DNA of 64,000 nucleotides from Intestinibacillus massiliensis (GTDB taxonomy: Bacteria > Bacillota > Clostridia > Oscillospirales > Butyricicoccaceae), in assembly GCA_029267335.1 (NCBI GenBank), contig JAJUJC010000001.1:248001-312000 (forward strand). The letters are read 5' to 3'. This document shows, piece after piece, positions 1 to 8,904 of the stretch. Each line of letters opens with the position of its first letter. Within the stretch, counting starts at the first letter, position 1. The translations under genes and the position numbers were made by a program. The notes beneath the pieces were generated by a model. That model saw only the letters and a program-made list of their open reading frames with translations, was not told the DNA's origin and did not search any database.

Positions 1-1167
1 GCCCACCTTACAGGTGAATGAAGTGAGTGCATACAGGAATCCCGAGGCACTTACGCCGGATTTGAGTTGGCTATAGTCGATTGCATCCGGGATCATCGAA
101 TACAGCATGACCATATACGCGCCGAAGCCCAGCCCGCCGATAAAAGTTAGAGCATAGAATGCTACGATATTTTGTGTAGGTGGAAAAAAGTAGATCAGCC
201 CGGTGCATACTGCAAATACGCCTACATCAAATATGGTCGCATGCCCTTTATGGCGAAAAAAACGGTGGATATAAGGGCTGATAATGGTACCAAGAATATT
301 GGCAATACCCTGAATGATACCAAAGCTCGCAATCATGGATGCGCTGCCACAAAGATATGTAAAGTAATACGGGTAGATTGCCGCTCTTCCATAGTAGACA
401 AAGCCATGGAACAGCATAACTGTAATCATGATCAGGATCGGCGCGGATTTCAAGCAGCGCATCCGATCCCCCATGGTCAACTTTTCGCTCTGGCTCTCCG
501 GTACCAGTACAACTTCTTTGCTGCGAAATGCAGTAATCAGAAACATCGGTACCGAAAGAGCGCAGAAGAGCGCGACTGTGACCAGATAAGAGCGTTCCGC
601 ATGTCCACTGTTTAAACCAAAGAAAATGAGCAGCGGCGCGGCGATAACCGTGACGACCATATTGCCCATCATACAGCAGGCAAATCGCAGACTGCTGATT
701 TTGCTGCGCTCCTGTACGTCGGTAGTGAGCGTTTGTGTCAACACACCATACGGCATATTGGTTGCGGTGGACGCGCACACTACAACAATATAGGTCGCAT
801 AGACATAAATGTATTTGAGCACCGTCGGCCAGGAGGCGTGCGCCCAGAACAGCAGCGTGATGGAGATGCCCAATGTGATCGGCCCCCAAATCAGCCACGG
901 CTTATAGGTACCGGTTTTCTGCTTGGTGCGGTCGGCCAACGACCCGATGAACGGATCATTCAGCGCGTCAAAAATACGCACGACCAACATCAATGTGGTG
1001 ACTGCCATCGCACTGATGCCGAATACATCCGTATAAAAGATCATGAGATAGGCGCTCACCCAGAAATACATGCAGTTATAGCCCAGATCGCCTACGGCAT
1101 ATGCAAGGCGTTTTCCAAAAGTCAATTTGACATCAGTTGATAAGGTATTCCCTGGCTGTTGTGTCAT
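1..1167 (-). CDS. GPH-family sugar:cation symporter (MFS), partial
   Basis: The gene runs off the left edge, so the C-terminus is missing. About 389 residues are visible. The start opens with MTQQPGNTLS and then the family-typical segment FGKRLAYAVGDLG, followed by many hydrophobic helices. An NDPFIGSLADRTKQKTG loop (about residues 65-85) is the hallmark of the glycoside-pentoside-hexuronide:cation symporters (MelB, UidB, YicJ). These carry sugars or glycosides into the cell with Na+ or H+. An AGGAATTTTCTATG-like ribosome site precedes the ATG. It lies 51 bp downstream of the zinc alcohol dehydrogenase on the same strand and is probably co-transcribed. The substrate cannot be read from the sequence. 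Confidence 0.85.
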   Translation of the reverse strand, partial: MTQQPGNTLSTDVKLTFGKRLAYAVGDLGYNCMYFWVSAYLMIFYTDVFGISAMAVTTLMLVVRIFDALNDPFIGSLADRTKQKTGTYKPWLIWGPITLGISITLLFWAHASWPTVLKYIYVYATYIVVVCASTATNMPYGVLTQTLTTDVQERSKISSLRFACCMMGNMVVTVIAAPLLIFFGLNSGHAERSYLVTVALFCALSVPMFLITAFRSKEVVLVPESQSEKLTMGDRMRCLKSAPILIMITVMLFHGFVYYGRAAIYPYYFTYLCGSASMIASFGIIQGIANILGTIISPYIHRFFRHKGHATIFDVGVFAVCTGLIYFFPPTQNIVAFYALTFIGGLGFGAYMVMLYSMIPDAIDYSQLKSGVSASGFLYALTSFTCKVG

Positions 1168-1218
1168 AGAAAATTCCTCCCGCTATATTTTTTACGGTCA
1201 ACAATATTCATTCCCTTT

Positions 1219-2250
1219 TTAAAGCTCAAACAGATATTTAAAGCCTTCACAGCTCCGGTATGCATCAAACGCTTCTTCCCAATGTTCGAGCGGATAAATT
1301 CCGCTGATGAGTCGGTTCAGATTCAGTTGTTTCTGTCGCAGCAGTTCGATCGCACGCGTCCACCAGATCGGTTTTTGCGCGAAAGTGCCTATCACCGACA
1401 GATCCTTCATCACAATCAGATTCATATTCAGTGCGACCGGCTTGCCGGACAGACCAACCTGCACCATACGTCCGCCTTTTCGAACCGCACGCAGTGCTAT
1501 TGCAATTGCTGCTCCTGCACCAGAACACTCAAATACAATATCTGCGCCATCGCCCTGTGTTTTTTCTAGAATCTGTGCTTCTGCATCCGCATCATCTGAA
1601 AAAACGGTATGCTGTACGCCAAGCTGACGTGCGACTTCCAACTTATGCGCATCAGCATGCATACCGGCTAACGTAACCTCTGCACCGCATGCCAACGCAA
1701 GTTCTGCACACATCATGCCGATTGCCCCCGGTCCTGTAATTAGCACGCGATCACCTGCGCGTAAATTCCCTTTTTCGAGGACTGCTTGCGTGCAGCATGC
1801 CAATGGTTCAACCATTGCAGCTTCCGCCATGTCGATCTCTTGGGGAAGAACATGCAGCTTATGCGCCGGCACCACGACCCACTCTGCCATAGCGCCATCC
1901 ACACCGCTGCCAATCGACAAGCGTTCACTGCACAGATTGGGATACCCTGATTCACAGAATCTGCAATGTCCACAGGTGTGGAAGTACGTCTCACTGATAA
2001 CGCGTTTCCCGATCAGATCCTGACACACCCCATCTCCGACTGAATCGACAACGCCGGAGAATTCGTGTCCCAATATGACCGGCGGATTGGTATGGTATCC
2101 CCCATCGTCCAAAAAAATATGGATATCTGTACCGCAAATTCCTGCATAGCGTACCCGTACCACTGCCTGTCCAGCCGCGGCGTTTGGCTTTGGACGAACC
2201 ATAAGTTTGAGCTTACGTGAACCATCTTCATACTTTACCAATGCTTTCAT
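1219..2250 (-). CDS. Zinc-dependent medium-chain alcohol/polyol dehydrogenase
   Basis: A 343-residue protein of the sorbitol/threonine/galactitol-phosphate dehydrogenase type. Catalytic zinc ligands are visible in CGTDIHIF and GHEFSGVV (about residues 40-65). The structural-zinc cysteines are in CGHCRFCESGYPNLC (about 93-107). The Rossmann motif is GPGAIGMMCAELALACG (about 167-183). It most likely oxidises a polyol or sugar hydroxyl with NAD(P)+. A ribosome site AAGGAG lies 10 nt before the ATG. A strong terminator lies between it and the upstream permease gene, so it probably has its own promoter or depends on readthrough. It sits next to a sugar symporter and a sugar-sensing locus, which fits a catabolic role. 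The exact substrate is unknown. Confidence 0.9.
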   Translation of the reverse strand: MKALVKYEDGSRKLKLMVRPKPNAAAGQAVVRVRYAGICGTDIHIFLDDGGYHTNPPVILGHEFSGVVDSVGDGVCQDLIGKRVISETYFHTCGHCRFCESGYPNLCSERLSIGSGVDGAMAEWVVVPAHKLHVLPQEIDMAEAAMVEPLACCTQAVLEKGNLRAGDRVLITGPGAIGMMCAELALACGAEVTLAGMHADAHKLEVARQLGVQHTVFSDDADAEAQILEKTQGDGADIVFECSGAGAAIAIALRAVRKGGRMVQVGLSGKPVALNMNLIVMKDLSVIGTFAQKPIWWTRAIELLRQKQLNLNRLISGIYPLEHWEEAFDAYRSCEGFKYLFEL

Positions 2251-2360
2251 TATTTTGTGCTCCTTTGATTGGATTCCGGATCCTGCCTTTATTGTATCGA
2301 AAAACCACGTTCAAACAATGCCACCATCTTTCGAAAATGTGCATTATACTAAATATGAGA

Positions 2361-2409
2361 AAAAAATTGCGCCTAATATTAGTGCTATATGCACAAATAT
2401 TAGGCGCAA
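2361..2409 (-). terminator. Rho-independent terminator after the ribose-type permease
   Basis: Perfect 14-bp arms at 2367-2380 and 2396-2409 are followed, on the minus strand, by a run of T (the A-run at 2361-2366). It lies just downstream of the permease stop and closes the sensory/ABC operon. Confidence 0.85.
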
Positions 2410-2425
2410 AACACGCTTACTCCAT

Positions 2426-3430
2426 TCATTTCAGATGGTCATGCCGCGAAACACGCTGTAACCATACTGCCAAGATAATAATACTCCCTTTCATCACCTG
2501 CTGCACATAGGGGGAAAACGCAAAAAGATTCATGGCGTTCTGACTCAATCCCCAAATCAATGTCCCGCATATTGTGCCAAATACAGTGCCGCTGCCGCCG
2601 GACAAACTGACACCCCCTAAAATAATTGCCGTAATCGCATCCAACTCAATACTGCTTCCGATACCCGGGGTGCCTGTGCAGGTGCGTGCGGTCACAACGA
2701 TCCCTGCTGCGGCATACAGTGTTCCTGCGAGCATATATGCCAAACACTTATACCGTGACGCATGAATGCCCGCAAAGCGAACCGCTTGTTCGTCCGCACC
2801 GCACGCGGCGAGTAAGCGTCCACATCGAGAATATTTCTGCAAGAAGGATAGAAGCACCGCACAAATGATTGCTGTCAGAACCACATATGGAATGCGGAAA
2901 AGCGGCGTTTCCGCACGTCCAAACAGCAGCAGCGCGCGTCCGGCTTGACTGAGCGCGGAAACTCGCACAGACTGTCCTTGCGACAAGAGATATGTCAATC
3001 CTCGCGCCACTGACATCATTGCAATCGTGATAATAAACGGTTCCATCTTGAGATAGCCGATCAATAGCCCGTTGCATGCCCCAAGGATTGCGCCGCAAAG
3101 CAGGGTCAGGAATACTGCGAAGCAGGCACCTTGTACGCTGGATAAGTTCCCGTAAGCAATCAGGACGGAAATCATCATACCGCCGAAAGCCTCGACGGCA
3201 CCCGCAGAAAAATCAATACCTCCGGTCAGAACGATCAGGAGCATGCCGAGCGCAATTAAAAATAGCGGTGTGAGCTGACGCAGAAGATTGCGTACATTCT
3301 GTCCCGAAAAAAACGCGGGAAACAATAACAACAGCATTCCGGATAGGATAAGCAGCATCACTCCCGCTCGCAATCCCCCAGTGGTGTAGTGTTTCGCCCA
3401 TTTTTTCACATGTGTATCCCTATCTTTCAC
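2426..3430 (-). CDS. RbsC-type sugar ABC transporter permease
   Basis: A 334-residue polytopic membrane protein of the CUT2 (ribose/xylose/galactose) permease family. It has about 8-10 hydrophobic segments, the family segment LTGGIDFSAGAVEAFGG (about residues 68-84), and the C-terminal ITAIILGGVSLSGGSGTVFGT loop. Unlike its ATPase partner, the permease looks intact. GTG is the likely start, with GGGGGGAGAAGT just before it. It is the last gene of a five-gene operon and lies 15 bp after the ATPase-like gene. With an ABC partner that has lost its ATP-binding motifs, it may act as a membrane platform for sensing rather than as a pump. It could also borrow an ATPase from elsewhere, although CUT2 systems rarely do. 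Confidence 0.85.
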   Translation of the reverse strand: MKDRDTHVKKWAKHYTTGGLRAGVMLLILSGMLLLLFPAFFSGQNVRNLLRQLTPLFLIALGMLLIVLTGGIDFSAGAVEAFGGMMISVLIAYGNLSSVQGACFAVFLTLLCGAILGACNGLLIGYLKMEPFIITIAMMSVARGLTYLLSQGQSVRVSALSQAGRALLLFGRAETPLFRIPYVVLTAIICAVLLSFLQKYSRCGRLLAACGADEQAVRFAGIHASRYKCLAYMLAGTLYAAAGIVVTARTCTGTPGIGSSIELDAITAIILGGVSLSGGSGTVFGTICGTLIWGLSQNAMNLFAFSPYVQQVMKGSIIILAVWLQRVSRHDHLK

Positions 3431-3445
3431 ACTTCTCCCCCCTTT

Positions 3446-4870
3446 TTACCGCTCAATGTCCGGCAATTCGTATACAGTTTCTGTGTTTAATACTTGTATG
3501 CGATCGCAGCAGCGCCGCAACTCTTGTGCGCTGGGCGAAAGGATCACAAACGCCGTGCCGCGTGCCCGCATTAACGAAAGATAGTCAATCAGGATATTTT
3601 GATGCAGAATATCCGAGTGGGAAAATGGGCGATAGCATAGCAACACAATGGGATCACATAAATACCAACGCAACAAAATTATGCGCAGACACGACAAATG
3701 ATCTAAATCCGAAAGAGATCTTGCGCGCAGCATACTGTCTGCAAGCCCTACTGCCTCTCTTCCCTGCTCAATGCGTTCATATGACAGCGGCTGCTGCAGC
3801 TGCTGCGCTAAAATAGTCGCATTTTGCAAAGGTGTCAGCATGGGCAGAAGCTGCCGGCGAACCGATAGATCATCAAGCAGCCCAACGCGTGCACGCAGCG
3901 CATCACGCAGTCCGTGATTTGGCGAAAGCAATTGATCAGCAACTGTTATGCGGGCACTTGGCGGCAGCGGATTGTCTCCTGACAAGTAGCGCAAAGGCTG
4001 CATATCGCTGTCGTTAAGTGGATCAAGCAGTCCCAAAATTTCTCCTCGGTATACAATGAATGAAACCGTCCCTGCCGCGCTAGGCACACGCTCCGCCCGC
4101 ATATATATCGTGTTGTCAGGCGTCCGTTTTTCTATCACATGTCCTACTACGGGTGTACCGGATAGAATCGTCAGTAAGGATGAATGCGGATAGTGCGCAG
4201 GAATATCGAAAACATTCTGCCCCTCGCGTAATACAATTGCATGGCGACAGTGATGCAGTAATACATCTGGACGCTCGAGTAAAAGCACGATTGCCATGCC
4301 TGATGCGCATAGCTGTCGAAAGATCGTGAGCAGCGCCGCGTTGTCCGCATCTCCCAGCGTACGGTCAGTGCAATCCACAATGGCGCACACCGCACACTCA
4401 CGCCATGCTTTTACGAGCTGTACAATCAAATTTTGTCGGATTGTCAACTGTTTTGCGGCAAGACGGCTATTGATTGACACCCCGAATTGCCTGAACATTG
4501 CGTCACAGCGCGCAATTTGTTGTTTTTCCCGTATCAACTGCCTGTGCACACCGGGCGATGCCACCAGTATATTTTCCGCAACGGTCATCGTGCTTATCAG
4601 GCCCTCGGACGGCGTCACATATCGGATGCCTGCATTGCGCATCATCTGCGGATCACCTGATCGCAGCTCTCTACCGTACAACCGGATGCTTCCGCCATCC
4701 GGTTGTATCCAGCCGGTGAGCACCCGCGCGAGAGTGCGTTTTCCTGCATGTCGGAGTCCCAGAATACCGTGTAGACAGTCCGCGCGAATCAGCATATGAA
4801 AATCGCGAAGAGCTGATCCGCTTGCCAAACGCACATGTAGTCCCTGAATCGAAAGCAGCTCACGTTCCAT
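3446..4870 (-). CDS. Degenerate RbsA-like tandem ABC ATPase homologue (probable pseudoenzyme)
   Basis: A 474-residue protein with the length and two-domain layout of RbsA/MglA/XylG sugar ATPases, but the catalytic motifs are eroded in both halves. In domain 1 the Walker A reads GLRHAGKRT (R where S/T is required). The signature is LTIRQN instead of LSxGQ. Walker B is CAIVDCTDRT instead of LILDEPT. The switch histidine is absent (LLLERPD where ISHRL is expected). In domain 2 the P-loop region reads LGLLDPLNDSD and Walker B reads VLLCYRPFS. The frame is fully open and overlaps the kinase gene by 11 bp, so it is maintained rather than decaying. Start chosen at the ATG preceded by GGAGGATCCTC; an upstream in-frame ATG lacks such a site. 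It is probably a structural or signalling subunit coupling the lipoprotein, permease and kinase. Confidence 0.8.
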   Translation of the reverse strand: MERELLSIQGLHVRLASGSALRDFHMLIRADCLHGILGLRHAGKRTLARVLTGWIQPDGGSIRLYGRELRSGDPQMMRNAGIRYVTPSEGLISTMTVAENILVASPGVHRQLIREKQQIARCDAMFRQFGVSINSRLAAKQLTIRQNLIVQLVKAWRECAVCAIVDCTDRTLGDADNAALLTIFRQLCASGMAIVLLLERPDVLLHHCRHAIVLREGQNVFDIPAHYPHSSLLTILSGTPVVGHVIEKRTPDNTIYMRAERVPSAAGTVSFIVYRGEILGLLDPLNDSDMQPLRYLSGDNPLPPSARITVADQLLSPNHGLRDALRARVGLLDDLSVRRQLLPMLTPLQNATILAQQLQQPLSYERIEQGREAVGLADSMLRARSLSDLDHLSCLRIILLRWYLCDPIVLLCYRPFSHSDILHQNILIDYLSLMRARGTAFVILSPSAQELRRCCDRIQVLNTETVYELPDIER

Positions 4871-5885
4871 GAGGATCCTCCACATCACGCCGGCTCGGAT
4901 GAGCTGGTAGGATAAGTTCCATCTCTGTACCACACTGGGGTGTGCTTTTCACAAACATACCGCAGTTGTCCCCATAAAGCAGTTGGAGCTGCCGACGGAT
5001 ATTGCACAATGCAATTCCGTTATGCCGTGCCTCTGAGTCGACCGATGCGCTCTGTTCTTGCAAACAATCCCGCAGCATACGGTTAATTTCCTGCACACGG
5101 TCCTCACTCATGCCGACTCCGTCATCATAAATGTGGATTACCAGACTATGTTCTGTACGCTCGAGCCGTATCAGCACGCGACCCGCGCCCGGTCTCCCTT
5201 CTAGACCATGGGAAATCGCATTCTCCACAATGGGTTGCAAAATCAGCTTGGGCACCGGATAAGAACTGAGCCAGGTGTCATCGCTGCCGGTATCAACAGA
5301 TAACCGAAACCGATCCTCGAACCGGTACTGCTGTATTTTGAAGTAGTTGCGTACATTGTTGAGTTCCTCTTCCAATGTAACATAGCTTCCTTTTCGACTG
5401 ATACTATATCGAAAAAAGTTTCCTAAAGTCTCCACCATCTCCGCAATGCCCCGTTCCTGATGACACAGTGCCTCACTACGCACACATTCCAATGTATTAT
5501 ACAAAAAGTGTGGATTGATCTGGCTTTGCAGCGCAGAAAAAAGCGCGCCTTTTTCCGCGATCTCCTCCTTATAGCGCTGCACGGAAATTTCATACTGACT
5601 GGTCAAGACATACTTCAGTTGGCGTGTGACCGACAGTTTTGCCGGAAAATCGGAAAAATTAGGTTGTACAACATCAAATTTCGCCATAAAGTCCGAAATT
5701 GATAGTAATTCAAGTGCGTAATATGCCAAGAATAAAATGCCTGCAATGCCTCCGAGCAATGGTACGATCCACAGCCATGCATGCCGAACAGCAGCTGCAC
5801 CCATGCAGCATAATAATGTGCCGATCATCAGTGCGGCGGCCGCTTTGGCCAGCAGACTGCGCATCTGATAGCGGTATCTGTTCAT
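4860..5885 (-). CDS. LytS/YesM-type sensor histidine kinase with minimal membrane domain
   Basis: A 341-residue kinase. Two hydrophobic segments (about residues 10-35 and 39-60) have almost no extracytoplasmic loop. After them come the His_kinase motif QSQINPHFLYNTLECVRSEA (phospho-His in NPHFLYN, about residue 137) and an HATPase domain with PKLILQPIVENAISHG and IHIYDDGVGMS. With no sensor domain of its own, it must get its input from a partner. The gene overlaps the preceding sugar-binding lipoprotein gene by 4 bp, as in XylFII-LytS-YesN type three-component systems. It is expected to phosphorylate the YesN-type regulator encoded at the head of the operon. Confidence 0.9.
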   Translation of the reverse strand: MNRYRYQMRSLLAKAAAALMIGTLLCCMGAAAVRHAWLWIVPLLGGIAGILFLAYYALELLSISDFMAKFDVVQPNFSDFPAKLSVTRQLKYVLTSQYEISVQRYKEEIAEKGALFSALQSQINPHFLYNTLECVRSEALCHQERGIAEMVETLGNFFRYSISRKGSYVTLEEELNNVRNYFKIQQYRFEDRFRLSVDTGSDDTWLSSYPVPKLILQPIVENAISHGLEGRPGAGRVLIRLERTEHSLVIHIYDDGVGMSEDRVQEINRMLRDCLQEQSASVDSEARHNGIALCNIRRQLQLLYGDNCGMFVKSTPQCGTEMELILPAHPSRRDVEDPHGT

Positions 5886-7120
5886 GAGCCGTGCTCCTCT
5901 CGCCCGTGCATATACCGTCGGTACAAAATGGGAATATCTCGGGCAAATCCGCTGTGTGGATCATCCGGCAAAAAAGTATCGACATTTTCGCGGTGGATCG
6001 TAACCGGAATGTTCTGCAAATACAGCGGCAAGTCCGATGCATCTTCTCCCCGCACAAAAATATCGTAAATCAAATCTATCGCAGCCTTTGCTTGTATGCG
6101 AGGATTGTTATATCCGGTGCAGAGCAACTCGCCCTGTCGGATCATATCAAGCGCGCGACGCGTGCCATCGGCGGCCGCAGCGAGCAGCGTTTTTCCCGTT
6201 CTGCCCGCTGCATGGATTGCTTGTGCCGCGCCAAATGCCATCACATCGTTTTCACACAGCAGCAAATCCATATCCGGATAGGCATAGAGCAGGTTTTCGG
6301 TCGCCGTCAATCCGCCCTCTTCCTGCCAATTTCCCCAACCTTGTGCAACTAAAACGACGTTATATTCCGCATTTTCCGCATGTCCGTTCTTCATCAGCGC
6401 ATCCATCAGCGCATTTGCGGCGTGGTCGATTTGGCTTTCAGTTTGACCGGATGACCGCATATGCAGCACCCCGGTCAACATGCCGAAGGTGCGGCTCTCG
6501 CCCTGTGCATTTCCCGGTCGTCCCGAAAGGACACCGATGCGTAAGAGATTGCTGTTACAATGCGATGCCGCATACTGCCCTACCAGCATTCCCGTGCGAT
6601 AGCTGTCCGATGAAAACAGCGTGATAATAGGTGCGTCTGCGTTCACGCCTCCGTCCACCGCAATGACCGGAATGCCTGCTTGTACCGCTCTGCGAATATC
6701 TGCGACGTTTCCAATTGGATCTCGTAGATCAGCAATAATGCAGTCAACACCCTGCGCGATCAGACTGTCAAATGAGCTTGACTGCTTCTCCATATCATCA
6801 GAGGCATCGGTATAAACGAACCGCATGCCATAACCCTCTGCGCACTGTGCCGCATACCGAACTTCCTCCATAAAAAACGGATTTGCTAAGGTAAATGCGC
6901 TAAAGCCGACTGTAATCTGATGTGCATCGCGCGGCTCAATCTTTTGCAGGCAGCGCTGCACCAAAGCACGATTTTCGGCATCAGGCTGCAGCTGCGTTAA
7001 TACACGAAAATTTGTACTACTGTCTTGATGGAGCGTTTGTGCATCCACTGCCGGATCCTGCAGCGTGCAGCCCGAAAGCAACAGCACCTCCAGCCAGACG
7101 ACCAGCCTCCATACCTTCAT
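5882..7120 (-). CDS. RbsB-type periplasmic sugar-binding lipoprotein (sensor component)
   Basis: A 412-residue protein with a lipoprotein signal peptide (lipobox LLSGC, Cys about residue 18). It has a type-1 periplasmic-binding fold of the LacI/RbsB kind: TVGFSAFTLANPFF, GVDCIIADLRDP, GIPVIAVDGGVN, LLLCENDVMAFGAAQAIHAAG. An extra tail of about 30 residues (NVDTFLPDD to the end) follows the usual end of the fold and could contact membrane partners. It overlaps the regulator gene upstream and the kinase gene downstream by 4 bp each (ATGA), which implies translational coupling. It probably binds an extracellular sugar and passes the signal to the LytS-type kinase. Confidence 0.9.
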   Translation of the reverse strand: MKVWRLVVWLEVLLLSGCTLQDPAVDAQTLHQDSSTNFRVLTQLQPDAENRALVQRCLQKIEPRDAHQITVGFSAFTLANPFFMEEVRYAAQCAEGYGMRFVYTDASDDMEKQSSSFDSLIAQGVDCIIADLRDPIGNVADIRRAVQAGIPVIAVDGGVNADAPIITLFSSDSYRTGMLVGQYAASHCNSNLLRIGVLSGRPGNAQGESRTFGMLTGVLHMRSSGQTESQIDHAANALMDALMKNGHAENAEYNVVLVAQGWGNWQEEGGLTATENLLYAYPDMDLLLCENDVMAFGAAQAIHAAGRTGKTLLAAAADGTRRALDMIRQGELLCTGYNNPRIQAKAAIDLIYDIFVRGEDASDLPLYLQNIPVTIHRENVDTFLPDDPHSGFARDIPILYRRYMHGREEHGS

Positions 7121-8706
7121 GGGCTGACCTCGATTCTGTAGTGCAGCCGCCGATATTCTGTCGGCTTCAACCCTACGGTCTTCAAAAAAATTCGCGAAAA
7201 ATATCTTGGATCGGTATAGCCCACGCGATATGCAATGTCGCCGATACGGTCGTCTGAGGTTTTCAGCAACTCTCTTGCCGCATTCATGCGCACCTGTACG
7301 ACATAATCGAGAAAACTAATGCCTGTCTCGCGCTTAAACAATACAGAAAAATAAGTTGCGTTCATGCCGACCAATGTGGCAACATCCTCCAGTGTGAGTT
7401 TGTCCGCATAGTTTTCGCAAATATACTGTTTTGCCAAGTGAATGGGTTTTTTCCCGGTCTCCATCTTTTTTTGATAATAGCCGTGCATTTCATCTCTAAC
7501 CAGATTTTCCATATGGTCGAACAGTTCGCGCGCGGTGATGCTAATGTCAACAATCGCCGCATATTGCTCCGTCAAGCGCTGCCAATCGCTTTGCGCATCT
7601 AAAGTTGACCAAAAATCACGAAACAGTGAGAAAATCTGATCTGCGGTTACAAATGCAAGTTCGGATATATTTTCTGCCTGTGAACGCACTGCCTGATATG
7701 TACCAAAAAACCAATCCGCCATTTGCTCGATCTGTATACCTTCCAGCAGCCGTAAGAATGTCTTTCTGCGTTCCGCCGTGAGCACGGTGCCAACATCCGG
7801 TGCATTGGGTATCACGCCCTGCATGTAAATCACCTGATCCACACCACACTGCAACCGCTGTCGAATCCCATATTCTGTCTGTGTGATAGCGTCTCCGGTC
7901 ATCGCGATATCTTGATAGGTCGTGCTTGCGCTGACTACCACATGGCAGACCGTGACTAATGTGCGACATGCCCTTAGCTCGCGCAGCAGTTGTTTTCCAC
8001 TTTCTTCAAGCACGAAAGAATCTCCGCCTATCAGTACATATAGACTGCTTTCATACTGCACCGACGTATGGTCAATTCCGTTTGATTGCAGCGCGGAACG
8101 CACCAATAGAGACAACTTTCCTTTTTGCACGGTATACTCTGATAAACAATGCTCCCCCCGCGGATATAAATGCACACATAGCATACGATAGCACGTTCCT
8201 ACAGGCGGATAATGTATTGCAAGCATCTTGCGCTCCGAAGTCGACGCCGATACGAGCGTATGCAGTTCATTGCGCCGTAGAAGTGACTCCTGCTCCAGTA
8301 AAACGGTATTTTGCATGCGTTGCGTCGCACGGCTATCCAATTCCTTGCAAATCTGTTTGAGTACTTGATTCAGTTCCTGCTCGTTGATTGGTTTTAAAAG
8401 ATAGCTTTGTACATGCATCTGCATGGCAGCATGTGCATAATCGAACTCACGATATCCGCTGATAATGACGCACCGGATGCCTGGATACATTTTTTGCACA
8501 TTTTGGATCAGTGATAAACCGTTTGTACTGGACATTCGAATATCCGTTAGGATAATATCTACGGTCTGCGTATTCAAAATCGAAAGCGCCTGCTCCGCGC
8601 TTTCTGCCAAACCGACACAATGCAATCCCAGCCGCTCCCAATCAATCAAAATTCGAATGAGCTGTCGAACCTTTTTTTCATCATCTACAATGAGCACCTG
8701 ATACAA
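7117..8706 (-). CDS. YesN-type response regulator with AraC DNA-binding domain
   Basis: A 530-residue cytoplasmic regulator. It has an N-terminal receiver domain (YQVLIVDDEKKVRQL; phospho-Asp in IILTDIRM about residue 54; Lys in LLKPINEQEL), a middle region of about 270 residues typical of YesN proteins, and a C-terminal AraC double helix-turn-helix (LTLEDVATLVGMNATYFSVL and IGDIAYRVGYTDPRYFSRIF). Start chosen at a TTG preceded by AAAGGAG at 10 nt. An ATG 39 bp upstream (8745) lacks a ribosome site. It heads the operon of regulator, lipoprotein, kinase, ABC-like protein and permease. Likely targets are this operon and the neighbouring sugar genes. Confidence 0.9.
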   Translation of the reverse strand: MYQVLIVDDEKKVRQLIRILIDWERLGLHCVGLAESAEQALSILNTQTVDIILTDIRMSSTNGLSLIQNVQKMYPGIRCVIISGYREFDYAHAAMQMHVQSYLLKPINEQELNQVLKQICKELDSRATQRMQNTVLLEQESLLRRNELHTLVSASTSERKMLAIHYPPVGTCYRMLCVHLYPRGEHCLSEYTVQKGKLSLLVRSALQSNGIDHTSVQYESSLYVLIGGDSFVLEESGKQLLRELRACRTLVTVCHVVVSASTTYQDIAMTGDAITQTEYGIRQRLQCGVDQVIYMQGVIPNAPDVGTVLTAERRKTFLRLLEGIQIEQMADWFFGTYQAVRSQAENISELAFVTADQIFSLFRDFWSTLDAQSDWQRLTEQYAAIVDISITARELFDHMENLVRDEMHGYYQKKMETGKKPIHLAKQYICENYADKLTLEDVATLVGMNATYFSVLFKRETGISFLDYVVQVRMNAARELLKTSDDRIGDIAYRVGYTDPRYFSRIFLKTVGLKPTEYRRLHYRIEVSP

Positions 8707-8760
8707 GATGAATCGACTCCTTTCGCAATGTGTGTCAATAATCATCGGAATAACACTATT

Positions 8761-8802
8761 AAAAAAACGATAGCCGCCCGTTTTTCGTACGGACGGCTAT
8801 CG
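8761..8802 (-). terminator. Rho-independent terminator after the SSS symporter
   Basis: On the minus strand, arms CGATAGCCG/CGGCTATCG (8794-8802 and 8768-8776) with additional pairing toward the loop are followed by a run of seven T. It separates the symporter gene from the response-regulator operon. Confidence 0.8.
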
Positions 8803-8904
8803 CAAGTCACATATATCCGATAGGATAGCCACATCGGAAATACCATCTGCATAAAAGGGATCAAAAAGGATTATATAATGTTCTTAGTAAAGCCTACCGT
8901 TGCC

